DNA of 45,974 nt, from the NCBI GenBank assembly GCA_050260215.1, contig JBLNBU010000061.1:1-45974 (forward strand), written 5' to 3'. How positions within the stretch are numbered: position 1 is the stretch's first letter; each line of letters begins with the position of its first letter. The notes beneath the pieces are model-generated. The model was not told where the DNA came from and did no database searches. It saw only the letters and a program-made list of their open reading frames with translations. Shown piece by piece: positions 8,473-16,602 of the stretch. A program made the position numbers and the translations under genes. The DNA is from JBLNBU01 sp050260215. GTDB lineage: Bacteria; Pseudomonadota; Alphaproteobacteria; Rhodospirillales; Magnetospirillaceae.

Positions 8473-8525
8473 TGCCGCCGCCTCCGGACCGGCCCGAACC
8501 AAAGGCAGGGGTCGGGACTGGCCGT

Positions 8526-8554
8526 TTGTTATGTCCGTTTACAACTAATTTATA
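8526..8554 (+). promoter_or_regulatory. sigma-70-type promoter for the response regulator gene
   Basis: TTGTTA and TTTATA are separated by 17 bases in an unusually AT-rich patch between divergent genes. This lies about 80 bases before the proposed start at 8637. The spacing is ideal and the hexamers are moderate matches. Confidence 0.5.
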
Positions 8555-8636
8555 TAGGGCGCGAACTCCATTTGCCTCTTCGATGTAGGGTATGCCGCCA
8601 CCCGCGGCGAGGCGGGATAGGGGACCTGGGCTGGAC

Positions 8637-9500
8637 ATGGATCTGAATTTCTCACAAGTGCGCGCGCTGGTCGCCGAAGCCAACCCCATGGTGCGCCAAG
8701 GGGTGCGCAACGCCCTTTACGGCATGGGCTTCCGCGACATCATCGACACGGGCATGATCACCAAGGCCCAGGAGGTGTGCGCCACCGGCGGCGCCGACCT
8801 TTTGGTGATCAACAGCGACCTGGAAGGCAACGACAGCAGCCTGCTGGTGCGCGAAATGCGCCGCATGAAGGTGGGCAATGACCCGTTCGTGGTGGTGATG
8901 TCGATCCTGCCCGTCGCCGACGAGCCGCATGTGCGCAAGGTGGTCGACTGCGGCGTCGACGACATGCTGCTGATGCCGTTTTCGCCCGACCAGATGCGCA
9001 CGCGCATGCAGACGATCATCTCGCGGCGCAAGCCCTTCGTGGTCACCCACGACTATATCGGCCCCGACCGGCGCAAGGCGCCGCGCCCGGGTACGGCCAA
9101 CGCCAACCAGCTGCCGGTGCCCAATCCGGTGGTGGCGCGCGGTAGCGGCGTGGCGCCCGACCGCTACAAGGCCATGGTCGAGCAGGCCACCGGCACCATC
9201 CGCAGCCAGCGGGTGCACAGCCTGGCCGGCTATATCCGGCGCGAAGGCGTCGAGTTGTTCGCCATCGGCCGCGACGGCCAGCCATTGCCCGACGACCTGG
9301 CCTATCGCATGTTCCGGCTCGAGACCATCCTCGACGAGCTGATGGAATTCAGCGGCAACGCCCTGGACCTGAGGGATTTCCAGCGGGTGTGCAGCGATAT
9401 CAAGAACGCCGGCAGCCGCACCGGCTTCCGCGAGCTGGAAGCCCTTTACCAGCACACCACCGCCCTGTCGGCGCGCTTCGGGGTGTCGTCGGCGGCCTGA
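8637..9500 (+). CDS. response-regulator-like protein with degenerate receiver domain
   Basis: The 287-residue protein has an N-terminal receiver-like domain (about residues 5-125) and a helical C-terminal part that I do not recognise. The receiver keeps the general pattern but departs at key sites. The acidic pocket reads ALVAEANP, the phosphoacceptor strand reads LLVINSDLEG with Asn at the usual Asp position, and the conserved Lys is replaced, giving LLMPFSPDQ. A nearby Asp two residues on could substitute. It may therefore act without phosphorylation, by protein contacts. ATG 8637 gives a receiver starting normally; an in-frame ATG at 8592 is possible. Its TGA abuts the stop of the next, convergent gene. 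Confidence 0.7.
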   Translation: MDLNFSQVRALVAEANPMVRQGVRNALYGMGFRDIIDTGMITKAQEVCATGGADLLVINSDLEGNDSSLLVREMRRMKVGNDPFVVVMSILPVADEPHVRKVVDCGVDDMLLMPFSPDQMRTRMQTIISRRKPFVVTHDYIGPDRRKAPRPGTANANQLPVPNPVVARGSGVAPDRYKAMVEQATGTIRSQRVHSLAGYIRREGVELFAIGRDGQPLPDDLAYRMFRLETILDELMEFSGNALDLRDFQRVCSDIKNAGSRTGFRELEALYQHTTALSARFGVSSAA

Positions 9501-10490
9501 TTACGGTTCCGCAACGGTCTCGCCGCCGACCGACGCCTTCTGCTGGCCCAGCTTGGCGCTGCGCTCGTACTTGTCCATGGCCTGCATCACCGCCGACTGG
9601 AACCAGTCCTGCGGCGGGCCCGACGGCGTGGCCACCGTCTTGGATTCCTGGGCCATGACCTGCTGCGACAGGAACGGGTTGACCGCGCCATTGGCCGCCA
9701 CCGGGCGGCCGGTGACGGGCACGTTGGTGCGGCTGTTGCTGTTGGAGATGGGCAGCCCCGCCGGCGGCAGCGGTTTGAGCGGCGGCGCGGCGCGGTTGGG
9801 GACGGGCATGAAGCGGGGCTCGCGGCCGAACAGCGAGGTTGGCTTGGCGTCCGGCTTGGCAACGGCCTTGTCGGCGGCAGGCGGCCCGTCGTCGAGGCCG
9901 GTGGCGGCCACCGACGTGGCCGCGGGGGCGGCGGCAGGGGCAGGCGGCGGCGCGGCGGCGGCGGGAGCGGTGGGCCCGGGCCCGCCCAGCAGGTCGGGAA
10001 TGACCACCGGCTGGGCGCCGTCGCGAGCGGCGGCCGCATCGGGGGCGGCAGCTTTTTCCGTGTCGGCGGCCGAGGCCAGCATGGTGCCGCCATCGGCGGG
10101 CTCGGACTCGTCGCCCTTGAACAGGGCCAGCACATTGCCGCCGATGTCCTTGCCGGTGGCTTCCTCGGTGATGCTTTCGACCGCGGCCGCGATCAGGCCG
10201 ATGGGACCGCCGTAGAGAGCGCCGCCCAGCAGGCGCGGGCCGACGCCGATCTTCTCGCCGGTGAGTTCGCGGTAGATGGTGTCGACGACGGGAATGTGCT
10301 GCAGCGGGTTGATGATGTCGAACAGGTCTTTGAAGCTGGGTTCGTCCTCGGCGAACATGCCGACGTGGTGGCCGCTCTTGTCCGCACCGTCGAAGGCGGT
10401 GGCGGCATTTTCCGACGGCAGGGTGGGGACCAGCCGGTCGAACGGCTGGTCGTAGGCCTGCTGGGTAGGCGACGTGGCGGACACGGACAT
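9501..10490 (-). CDS. hypothetical protein with proline/alanine-rich linker
   Basis: The 329-residue product has no signal peptide. Residues of about 50-125 look like a conserved module (FKDLFDIINPLQHIPVVDTI, followed by a glycine-rich helix GGALYGGPIGLIAAAVESI). A low-complexity Ala/Pro-rich stretch follows, then a C-terminal segment with an amphipathic helix (DWFQSAVMQAMDKYERS). The central helix could associate with a membrane. I cannot assign a function. It lies 123 bases downstream of ribA on the same strand and its stop codon directly adjoins that of the plus-strand regulator gene. Confidence 0.65.
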   Translation of the reverse strand: MSVSATSPTQQAYDQPFDRLVPTLPSENAATAFDGADKSGHHVGMFAEDEPSFKDLFDIINPLQHIPVVDTIYRELTGEKIGVGPRLLGGALYGGPIGLIAAAVESITEEATGKDIGGNVLALFKGDESEPADGGTMLASAADTEKAAAPDAAAARDGAQPVVIPDLLGGPGPTAPAAAAPPPAPAAAPAATSVAATGLDDGPPAADKAVAKPDAKPTSLFGREPRFMPVPNRAAPPLKPLPPAGLPISNSNSRTNVPVTGRPVAANGAVNPFLSQQVMAQESKTVATPSGPPQDWFQSAVMQAMDKYERSAKLGQQKASVGGETVAEP

Positions 10491-10613
10491 CGTGACACCT
10501 CGAAATTGGTCACGGGTTGTCTTGCAACCACGATGCCAATTGCGGAAGTGTTGGATTTCCTGGGATTTTGCCGATGGCGCCGGCGCGCCGGCCGGGCAGA
10601 AACTGCCGGGGGG

Positions 10614-11732
10614 CTAAAACAAATGCCCGCTGCGCGTGGCCTTGGTGCGCAGATAGCCTTCGTTGTGGTCGTTGGCCGGAAACACGTGGGGCACGCGCTC
10701 GGCCACGTCGATGCCGTGGCGGGCCAGGGCGTCGACCTTGTGGGGGTTGTTGGTCATCAACCGCACCGAGCCGATGCCCAGCAGCCGCAGCATCTGCGCC
10801 GCCGGCTGGTAGATGCGCTCGTCGTCGTCGAAGCCCAGCTGCAGGTTGGCGTCCAGCGTGTCGAAGCCGTCGTCCTGCAGCTGGTAGGCGCGCAGCTTGT
10901 TGACCAGGCCGATGCCGCGGCCTTCCTGGGCCAGGTACAGCAGCACGCCGCTGCCCGCTTGGGCGATCTCGCCGATGGCCCCGCGCAGCTGGTCGCCGCA
11001 GTCGCAGCGCAACGAGCCCAGCAGGTCGCCGGTGAAGCATTCCGAATGCAGCCGGGCCAGCACCGCCTGGTCCGGGTCGGGATCGCCGATGACGATGGCC
11101 AGGTGCTCGATGCCGCCGTCCGAGGGGCGGAAGGCGACGATGCGGGCGTTCTCGGCGTCCTTCAGCGGCACGCGGGCTTGGCTGACGATGGTCAGCGTGC
11201 TGGCCGCGGTGTGCTGGTAGCGCACCACGTCGGCGGCGTCGACCGCCAGGACGTCGTCGGGAATGCGGGCGGTGTCGGCCACCACCGTCGACGGCAGCAG
11301 CCGCGCCAGCTTGGCCAGCGCCACCGCAGCGGCGACCGGGCCTTCGGCGACGACAGGGGCGGCCTGGATGCGGGCCATGTCGGGGCGAGGCAGCAGGCGG
11401 GCACAGGGGTCGGCCAGCCAGGAAACCGTTTCGGCTGCGAATCCACCAGTGGCGGTCAGGCGCATCACCGCCTGGTCGGCCGACGGCAGGCCCAGCACGC
11501 GGGCACGGCGCCCGGTCACCGCCAGCGCCGGATCGGAGCCCGTCAGGGACTTCAGCCGCGCCAGGGCCTCGTCGGTCACCGCCTCGGCCGCCAGCATCAG
11601 CACCGCCGACGCACCGTCGCGCACCGCCACCACGCCGCCGCGGCGCAGCTCGGCCGCGGCGCGGTCGACGGCGATCAGCGGGCGGGGAGCCGGCGCTTCC
11701 GGCTTCGGGGTGAGATCGAGATGCCTGGTCAT
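10614..11732 (-). CDS. ribA: GTP cyclohydrolase II with degenerate N-terminal RibB-like domain
   Basis: This 372-residue enzyme opens GTP to the first riboflavin precursor. The C-terminal half is a complete GTP cyclohydrolase II. It has the zinc cysteines in HSECFTGDLLGSLRCDCGD, the QEGRGIGLVNK loop and TLDANLQLGF. The N-terminal 170 residues align in outline with 3,4-dihydroxybutanone 4-phosphate synthase (GGVVAVRDG...AAEAVTDEAL). The acidic catalytic motif DDEDRENEGD is absent, replaced by RDGASA, so that activity should be lost. A separate ribB is expected elsewhere. The start ATG 11732 lacks a clear ribosome site; an upstream in-frame start at 11789 is possible. Confidence 0.88.
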   Translation of the reverse strand: MTRHLDLTPKPEAPAPRPLIAVDRAAAELRRGGVVAVRDGASAVLMLAAEAVTDEALARLKSLTGSDPALAVTGRRARVLGLPSADQAVMRLTATGGFAAETVSWLADPCARLLPRPDMARIQAAPVVAEGPVAAAVALAKLARLLPSTVVADTARIPDDVLAVDAADVVRYQHTAASTLTIVSQARVPLKDAENARIVAFRPSDGGIEHLAIVIGDPDPDQAVLARLHSECFTGDLLGSLRCDCGDQLRGAIGEIAQAGSGVLLYLAQEGRGIGLVNKLRAYQLQDDGFDTLDANLQLGFDDDERIYQPAAQMLRLLGIGSVRLMTNNPHKVDALARHGIDVAERVPHVFPANDHNEGYLRTKATRSGHLF

Positions 11733-11878
11733 CAACCAACGGGTCCGAACATGAGGGGCGGAACCATACCCGGTTTCCGCCGACGGCAAAAGGGTTGCGG
11801 CACGCCTCCCTAATTCTCCGCAAGGCCTGCGACTTGTATTATATCGTGTCGTTCCAGCGCAAACCCTTCGGCACGGCC

Positions 11879-12439
11879 ATGAGTTCCCGTCCCCGCCTCC
11901 TCGTCGTCGCCAGCGACCCCGTCTTCCGCCGCGCCCTGGCCCAGCACCTGGGCGAGGCCGGCGGCTTCGCCGTGGTCGAGGCCGCCTCGGTGGACGAGGC
12001 CGGACCCGGCTGGGAGCTGGCGGTGGTCGACGACGAGGCGACCGACGCCCCGGCGGCCTGCGCCCGCCTGCGCGAGGCCGGCGCCGGGGTGGTGACGGTC
12101 AACCGTCCGTTGCGGCTGGGGGCCCTGCTGGCCCGCCTGGGCGAACTGGCGGCGCGGGCACGCCCGGTACCGCTGGGCCCGTGGCTGTTCGACCTGGCCG
12201 GCCGCTGCCTGTCCGCCGGCGACCGGCGCATCCGCCTGACCGACAAGGAGGCGGCCATCGTCGACCACCTGCTGCGCGCCGGCGGCACCGTCGCCCGCGA
12301 CACCCTGCTGGCCGAGGTGTGGGGATATGGGGCCGGCGTCGACACCCACACGCTGGAAACCCACGTCTATCGCCTGCGCCGCAAGCTGGGCGACGAACTG
12401 CTGGTCACCGAGGCCGGCGGCTACCGCCTGGCACACTGA
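11879..12439 (+). CDS. OmpR/PhoB-type regulator with shortened receiver
   Basis: The 187-residue protein joins a receiver-like domain (residues 5-95) to a winged-helix DNA-binding domain (about 100-185). The latter is typical, with RLTDKEAAIVDHLLRAGG, LLAEVWGYG and the recognition region THTLETHVYRLRRKLGD. The receiver keeps an acidic pocket Asp (VASDP) and the phosphoacceptor (AVVDDEA). It then jumps from the third helix straight to GVVTVNRPLRLG, so the fourth strand and helix seem to be missing, and the conserved Lys is Arg. No histidine kinase gene adjoins it. A TATTAT at 11837 could be the -10 box. Confidence 0.8.
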   Translation: MSSRPRLLVVASDPVFRRALAQHLGEAGGFAVVEAASVDEAGPGWELAVVDDEATDAPAACARLREAGAGVVTVNRPLRLGALLARLGELAARARPVPLGPWLFDLAGRCLSAGDRRIRLTDKEAAIVDHLLRAGGTVARDTLLAEVWGYGAGVDTHTLETHVYRLRRKLGDELLVTEAGGYRLAH

Positions 12440-12492
12440 ACTGAGGCGGGGCACCATCCATCCCGGTCCCACCCCCGGGCGCGACGAAAAGC

Positions 12493-13284
12493 TCAACAAT
12501 CCACGTCGATCATCACCGGCACGTGGTCCGAGGGCTGGGTCCAGCCGCGGGCTTCGCGGGCGACCAGGGCGGCCCGCAGGGAGGGACGCAAGGCGGGCGT
12601 GACCCACAGGTGGTCGAGGCGCCGCCCGCGATTGCTAGCCGCCCAGTCGGAGGCGCGGTAGCTCCACCAGGTGTACAGGCGTTCCGATGCCGGAACGAAC
12701 TCGCGCACCGCATCCACCCACGGCACCGAGGCCTGGAAACGGGCAAGGGCGGCGACCTCGACGGGGGTGTGGCTGACCACCGACAGCATCTGCTTGTGCG
12801 ACCACACATCGGTTTCCAGGGGCGCGACGTTGAAGTCGCCGGCCAGCACCACCTTGGCGTCGGGACGGTATTCCGAGGCGTACCAGTCGGCCAGCTGGCC
12901 CAGGAATTCCAGCTTGTGGGCGAATTTCGGGTTGGCGTCGGGATCGGGGACGTCGCCGCCGGCCGGGATGTACAGGCAATGGACCTCGAGCCCGCCTTCC
13001 AGCTCGGCGATCAGATGGCGGCAGTCCTGGCGGTCGCACCACGAGGCCGTGCGCACGTCGACGATGGGCCGCTTGGACAGCACGGCGACGCCGTTGTAGC
13101 CCTTCATGCCGTGGAAGGCGACGTGGCCGAACCCTAAGTCGCGGCAGGCCTGCTCGGGAAAAAGCGGGTCGGGAACCTTGGTTTCCTGCAGGCACAGGAC
13201 GTCGGGATCCATCACCGCGGCAAGCTGGCGCACCAGGTCGATGCGCAGGCGGACCGAATTGATGTTCCAGGTGGCGATGCGCAA
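12493..13284 (-). CDS. xthA: exodeoxyribonuclease III (AP endonuclease)
   Basis: The 263-residue product is a full-length ExoIII-family nuclease that cuts DNA at abasic sites and removes 3' blocking groups in base excision repair. Signature motifs are MRIATWNINSVR, LCLQETKV (metal-binding Glu), the GYNGVAVLSK loop, LAGDFNVAP, RRLDHLWV and the catalytic SDHVPV. The start is TTG 13284, which gives the canonical N-terminus, with GGAG nine bases upstream. The gene stands alone, convergent with the regulator at 11879 and downstream of a highly structured intergenic stretch. Confidence 0.93.
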   Translation of the reverse strand: MRIATWNINSVRLRIDLVRQLAAVMDPDVLCLQETKVPDPLFPEQACRDLGFGHVAFHGMKGYNGVAVLSKRPIVDVRTASWCDRQDCRHLIAELEGGLEVHCLYIPAGGDVPDPDANPKFAHKLEFLGQLADWYASEYRPDAKVVLAGDFNVAPLETDVWSHKQMLSVVSHTPVEVAALARFQASVPWVDAVREFVPASERLYTWWSYRASDWAASNRGRRLDHLWVTPALRPSLRAALVAREARGWTQPSDHVPVMIDVDC

Positions 13285-13358
13285 GGGGCGTGCTCCGGTG
13301 GCTTGGCAGCCAAAGGGAAGCGCATCGGCGGCAAGGACGCAAGGGGCGGACAGAGAAT

Positions 13359-13542
13359 GGGCGCCTGGTCAGGGGGGTAACCAGGCGCCCGGTGCTCCGT
13401 CAGGAGCGTGGGGTCGGCAGGGGAGACCTACCCCACAGGCCGAAACCATTGCGGTCCCAGCCGTTCTGTCCAACAGATGGGGACCGGGGCCGGCGATCAC
13501 AGGCCAGGCTGGCGCATGACAGCCATGCTATATGCGCATGGC
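13359..13542. other. cluster of hairpins in the lolA-xthA gap; possible structured RNA
   Basis: Four or five potential stems follow one another. GGGCGCCTGGT/ACCAGGCGCCC (13359-13390) is a perfect 11-bp stem. GCTCC/GGAGC lies near 13394-13407 and GTGGGGT/ACCCCAC near 13408-13436. GGTCCC/GGGACC (13453-13485) encloses TCTGT/ACAGA, and GCCATG/CATGGC (13522-13542) sits right after the lolA stop. None ends in a T run, so they are not ordinary terminators. I could not match them to 6S, SRP, RNase P or tmRNA. The strand is undetermined. Confidence 0.4.
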
Positions 13543-13550
13543 GGTGTCCG

Positions 13551-14195
13551 TCATCCGCCGACGTTGCTGGGCTGGCTGAACTTGGGGTCGCGGAATTCGA
13601 ACAGCTTGGGGTCCAGGCGCATGCCGGTCTGGGCCTCGTACAGGGACACGGTGGTGGTCTGGCCCTGGGTGTCGACCACCCGCCACTGCTTGAGCTCGAA
13701 CGGGTGCTCGGAGAACACCAGGGTCAGCTCGCCGGCGCCGGGGTCCGAGCTCTCGACCAGCGACACCGTCAGCACGCCGGGCTGGTGGCCGACGCGGGTG
13801 ACGGTGACGTCGGCGCCTTCCAGCCGCACGTCCTTGCGCACCAATATGCCGGCCGGGGTCGAATCCAGCGGGATCCAGCTGGGGTCGCCCAGCTGGCGGT
13901 CGTGGACGATCAGGAAGCGGCCGTCGGCCACCACCAGCAGCGGGCTGGGCGGATCGTACTGCAGCCGCATCTTGCCCGGCCGCGAGAGGAACGCGTCGCC
14001 TTCGGCGGCCGCACCGTTGGGGGCGATCTGCAGGAAGCGGGCCTTCAGCGTGGTCACCGAATTCAGATAGTCCTGCACCCGCTGGACGTCGGCGTGGTCC
14101 TGGGGGGTCAAGGGCTTGCGCTGCGGGCCGGCCGCCCAGGCGGGCAAGGCGCCCAACAGGGCCACGGCCACCAGCAGAATGCGTGCGAACGTCAT
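13551..14195 (-). CDS. lolA: outer-membrane lipoprotein carrier protein
   Basis: The 214-residue product is a periplasmic LolA-type chaperone that ferries lipoproteins from the LolCDE transporter to the outer membrane. It has a signal peptide ending at AWA, then the LolA pattern: VQDYLNSVTTLKARFLQ, FLSRPGKMRLQYDPP, LLVVADGRFLIVHD and a C-terminal KQWRVVDTQGQTTTVSL. Alphaproteobacterial LolA proteins are divergent, and this one is typical in length. ATG 14195 has AGGAG nine bases upstream; a GTG one codon earlier is also possible. It follows ftsK by three bases, a conserved pairing. Confidence 0.88.
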   Translation of the reverse strand: MTFARILLVAVALLGALPAWAAGPQRKPLTPQDHADVQRVQDYLNSVTTLKARFLQIAPNGAAAEGDAFLSRPGKMRLQYDPPSPLLVVADGRFLIVHDRQLGDPSWIPLDSTPAGILVRKDVRLEGADVTVTRVGHQPGVLTVSLVESSDPGAGELTLVFSEHPFELKQWRVVDTQGQTTTVSLYEAQTGMRLDPKLFEFRDPKFSQPSNVGG

Positions 14196-14198
14196 CAC

Positions 14199-16592
14199 CT
14201 AGTACTCCTCGCGTCCGGTGCCGCGCACCAGGACCTCGCGCTTGCCCACATGGTTGGCCTTGCCGACCACCCCTTCGCGTTCCATCCGCTCGATCAGCTT
14301 GGCGGCCTTGTTGTAGCCGATGGACAGGTGGCGCTGGACGAAGCTGGTCGATGCCTTGCCCTCGCGCGCCACCAGGGCCACCGCCTGGTCGTAGAGGTCG
14401 TCGCCCGACCCGCCGTCCTCGGCCCCGCCGCCGAACGCCTGGTCCTCTTCCTCGGTCACCGCCTCCACATAGGCGGGCTCGCCCTGGGCGCGCAGGTGGT
14501 CGACCACCTTCTCGACCTCCTGGTCCGAGACGAAGGGACCGTGCACGCGGGTGATCCGCCCGCCGGCCGCCATGTACAGCATGTCGCCCTGGCCGAGCAA
14601 CTGTTCGGCACCCTGTTCCCCCAGAATGGTGCGGGAATCGATCTTCGAGGTGACCTGGAAGGAAATGCGGGTGGGGAAGTTGGCCTTGATGGTGCCGGTA
14701 ATCACGTCGACGCTGGGGCGCTGGGTGGCCATGATCAGGTGGATGCCGGCGGCGCGCGCCATCTGGGCCAGGCGCTGCACCGCCGCCTCGATATCCTTGC
14801 CGGCGACCAGCATCAGGTCGGCCATCTCGTCGACGATGACGACGATGAAGGGCAGCGGTTCCAGCGCCAGGATCTGGTCCTCGTACAGCGGCTTGCCGGT
14901 TTCGGGGTCGAAACCGGTCTGCACGGTCCGCGTCAGCACCTCGCCGCGGGCCTTGGCCTCGGCCAGGCGCTGGTTGTAGCCGGCGATGTTGCGCACGCCC
15001 AGCTGGCTCATGGCCCGGTAGCGGTCCTCCATCTCGCGCACCGCCCATTTCAGCGCCACCACCGCCTTGCCGGGCTCGGTGACGACGGGGGCGAGCAGAT
15101 GGGGGATGCCGTCATAGACCGACAGCTCCAGCATCTTGGGGTCGATCATGATCAGCCGGCATTCCTCGGGCCGCAGGCGGTAGAGCAGCGACAGGATCAT
15201 GGTGTTGACCGCCACCGACTTGCCCGAGCCGGTGGTACCGGCGATCAACAGGTGCGGCATGCGCGCCAGGTCGACCATGACCGGGGCACCGCCGATGTCC
15301 TTGCCCAGCACCAGGGTCAGCGGGGCGTGGGCCTTCTCGAACATCTCCGCGGCCAGAAGCTCGCGCAGGAACACCGTCTCGCGCTTGGCGTTGGGCAGCT
15401 CGATGCCGATGACGCTGCGCCCCGGAATGGTGGCGATGCGCACCGACAGTGCGCTCATGGATCGGGCGATGTCGTCGGCCAGGCCTATGACGCGGCTGGT
15501 CTTGGTGCCCGGTGCGGGCTCGAGTTCATAAAGGGTGACCACCGGGCCGGGGCGGACCTTCACCACCTTGCCGTTGACCCCGAAGTCTTCCAGTACCGAT
15601 TCCAGCAGCCGGGCGTTCTGGGCCAGCGAGTCCTGGTTGACGCGGACCTGGCCCTGGTCGGGCGGCATCGCCAGCAGGGACAGCGGCGGCAGGTCGTAGC
15701 CGGGACCGGTGGGACCGCCCAGGTCCAGCGTGCCTTGGCGGGCCTGGCGCTCGCGCTTGCCGGCGGCCGGCGGCGGGCGCTTGGGCTCGACCACCGGCGG
15801 CTTGGCCGGGGGCGCGGGCGACTGGGCCCAAGGATCGGCGCCGTCGACCTCGTCGACCTCGTCGTCGGGTTCGTCGAAATGGTGGCGGGCAGGCGGCGGC
15901 CGCACCGGTTCAGGCTCGCGCTCGAGGCCCGGTTCGCGGCGGAAGACGGGCTCGGCATGGCGGCGCAGCGCCGCGGCAGCGTGCCCGGTGGCCACCGCCA
16001 CGTCCAGCGAGCGCCGGCCCAGGCTGGCCCACTCGCCGCCGGTCAGGCCGAAGACGAACACGCCGGCGGCCAGCGCCACCACGGCGCCGACCACGGCGAC
16101 CGCCCAGGCCAGGTCGGGCGGCAGCAGCCGGCCGGCCCCAGCATAGATCAGGCCGCCCAGCGCGCCGCCCGGACCGGCGGGCAGCGCCGCCGGCTGGACC
16201 GGCAGGGCGGCAAAGGCCAGGGCACCGGCCACCACCATGGGCGGCAGCGCCGCCAGGCGCCATCCCCACAGCCGCATGGGCTGGCCGCGAACCGCCACCT
16301 TGGCGCCCCACGCCACCCCCACCAGCACCGCCAAGGCCGAGCCGAACCCGAACAGCTGCAGCAACAGGTCGGCAACCGTGGCGCCGGGGCGGCCCAGCGC
16401 GTTGACCACCGGACCGTCGACGGCGGTGTTCAGGCTGGGGTCGCGGGGATCGCTGGTGACCAGCGCCGCCCCGGCCAGCAGGGCGGCGGTGAACAGCGCC
16501 AGCCCGCCCAGCTGCACCAGCCGGCGGCGTAGCGCCTCGAGAGCGCCTTGCGGCAGGAACCGACCCCTGGCCTTGCGCGCCGGTGATGCCAT
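14199..16592 (-). CDS. ftsK: DNA translocase FtsK
   Basis: The 797-residue protein pumps chromosomal DNA through the closing septum and activates XerCD recombination at dif. Four membrane helices occupy about residues 28-185. A short Pro-rich acidic linker follows (about 215-290), then the RecA-like motor with Walker A GTTGSGKS near 452-459 and Walker B IVVIVDEMADLM. Residues 725-797 form the gamma winged helix that reads polar KOPS sequences (SFVQRHLSIGYNKAAKLIE). The linker is much shorter than in Escherichia coli. ATG 16592 has AGGGGG upstream and lies ten bases after the aminotransferase stop. Confidence 0.95.
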   Translation of the reverse strand: MASPARKARGRFLPQGALEALRRRLVQLGGLALFTAALLAGAALVTSDPRDPSLNTAVDGPVVNALGRPGATVADLLLQLFGFGSALAVLVGVAWGAKVAVRGQPMRLWGWRLAALPPMVVAGALAFAALPVQPAALPAGPGGALGGLIYAGAGRLLPPDLAWAVAVVGAVVALAAGVFVFGLTGGEWASLGRRSLDVAVATGHAAAALRRHAEPVFRREPGLEREPEPVRPPPARHHFDEPDDEVDEVDGADPWAQSPAPPAKPPVVEPKRPPPAAGKRERQARQGTLDLGGPTGPGYDLPPLSLLAMPPDQGQVRVNQDSLAQNARLLESVLEDFGVNGKVVKVRPGPVVTLYELEPAPGTKTSRVIGLADDIARSMSALSVRIATIPGRSVIGIELPNAKRETVFLRELLAAEMFEKAHAPLTLVLGKDIGGAPVMVDLARMPHLLIAGTTGSGKSVAVNTMILSLLYRLRPEECRLIMIDPKMLELSVYDGIPHLLAPVVTEPGKAVVALKWAVREMEDRYRAMSQLGVRNIAGYNQRLAEAKARGEVLTRTVQTGFDPETGKPLYEDQILALEPLPFIVVIVDEMADLMLVAGKDIEAAVQRLAQMARAAGIHLIMATQRPSVDVITGTIKANFPTRISFQVTSKIDSRTILGEQGAEQLLGQGDMLYMAAGGRITRVHGPFVSDQEVEKVVDHLRAQGEPAYVEAVTEEEDQAFGGGAEDGGSGDDLYDQAVALVAREGKASTSFVQRHLSIGYNKAAKLIERMEREGVVGKANHVGKREVLVRGTGREEY

Positions 16593-16602
16593 TGGTTCCC
16601 CC

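Noticed and set aside
10589..10608. Hairpin after ribA as a terminator
   Set aside because: The stem is seven pairs with a bulge and has no T run; too weak to call.
13290..16532. Open frame of 1080 codons on the plus strand
   Set aside because: It is antisense to lolA and ftsK, has repetitive His/Gln/Gly-rich composition typical of frame shadows in GC-rich DNA, and no domain pattern.
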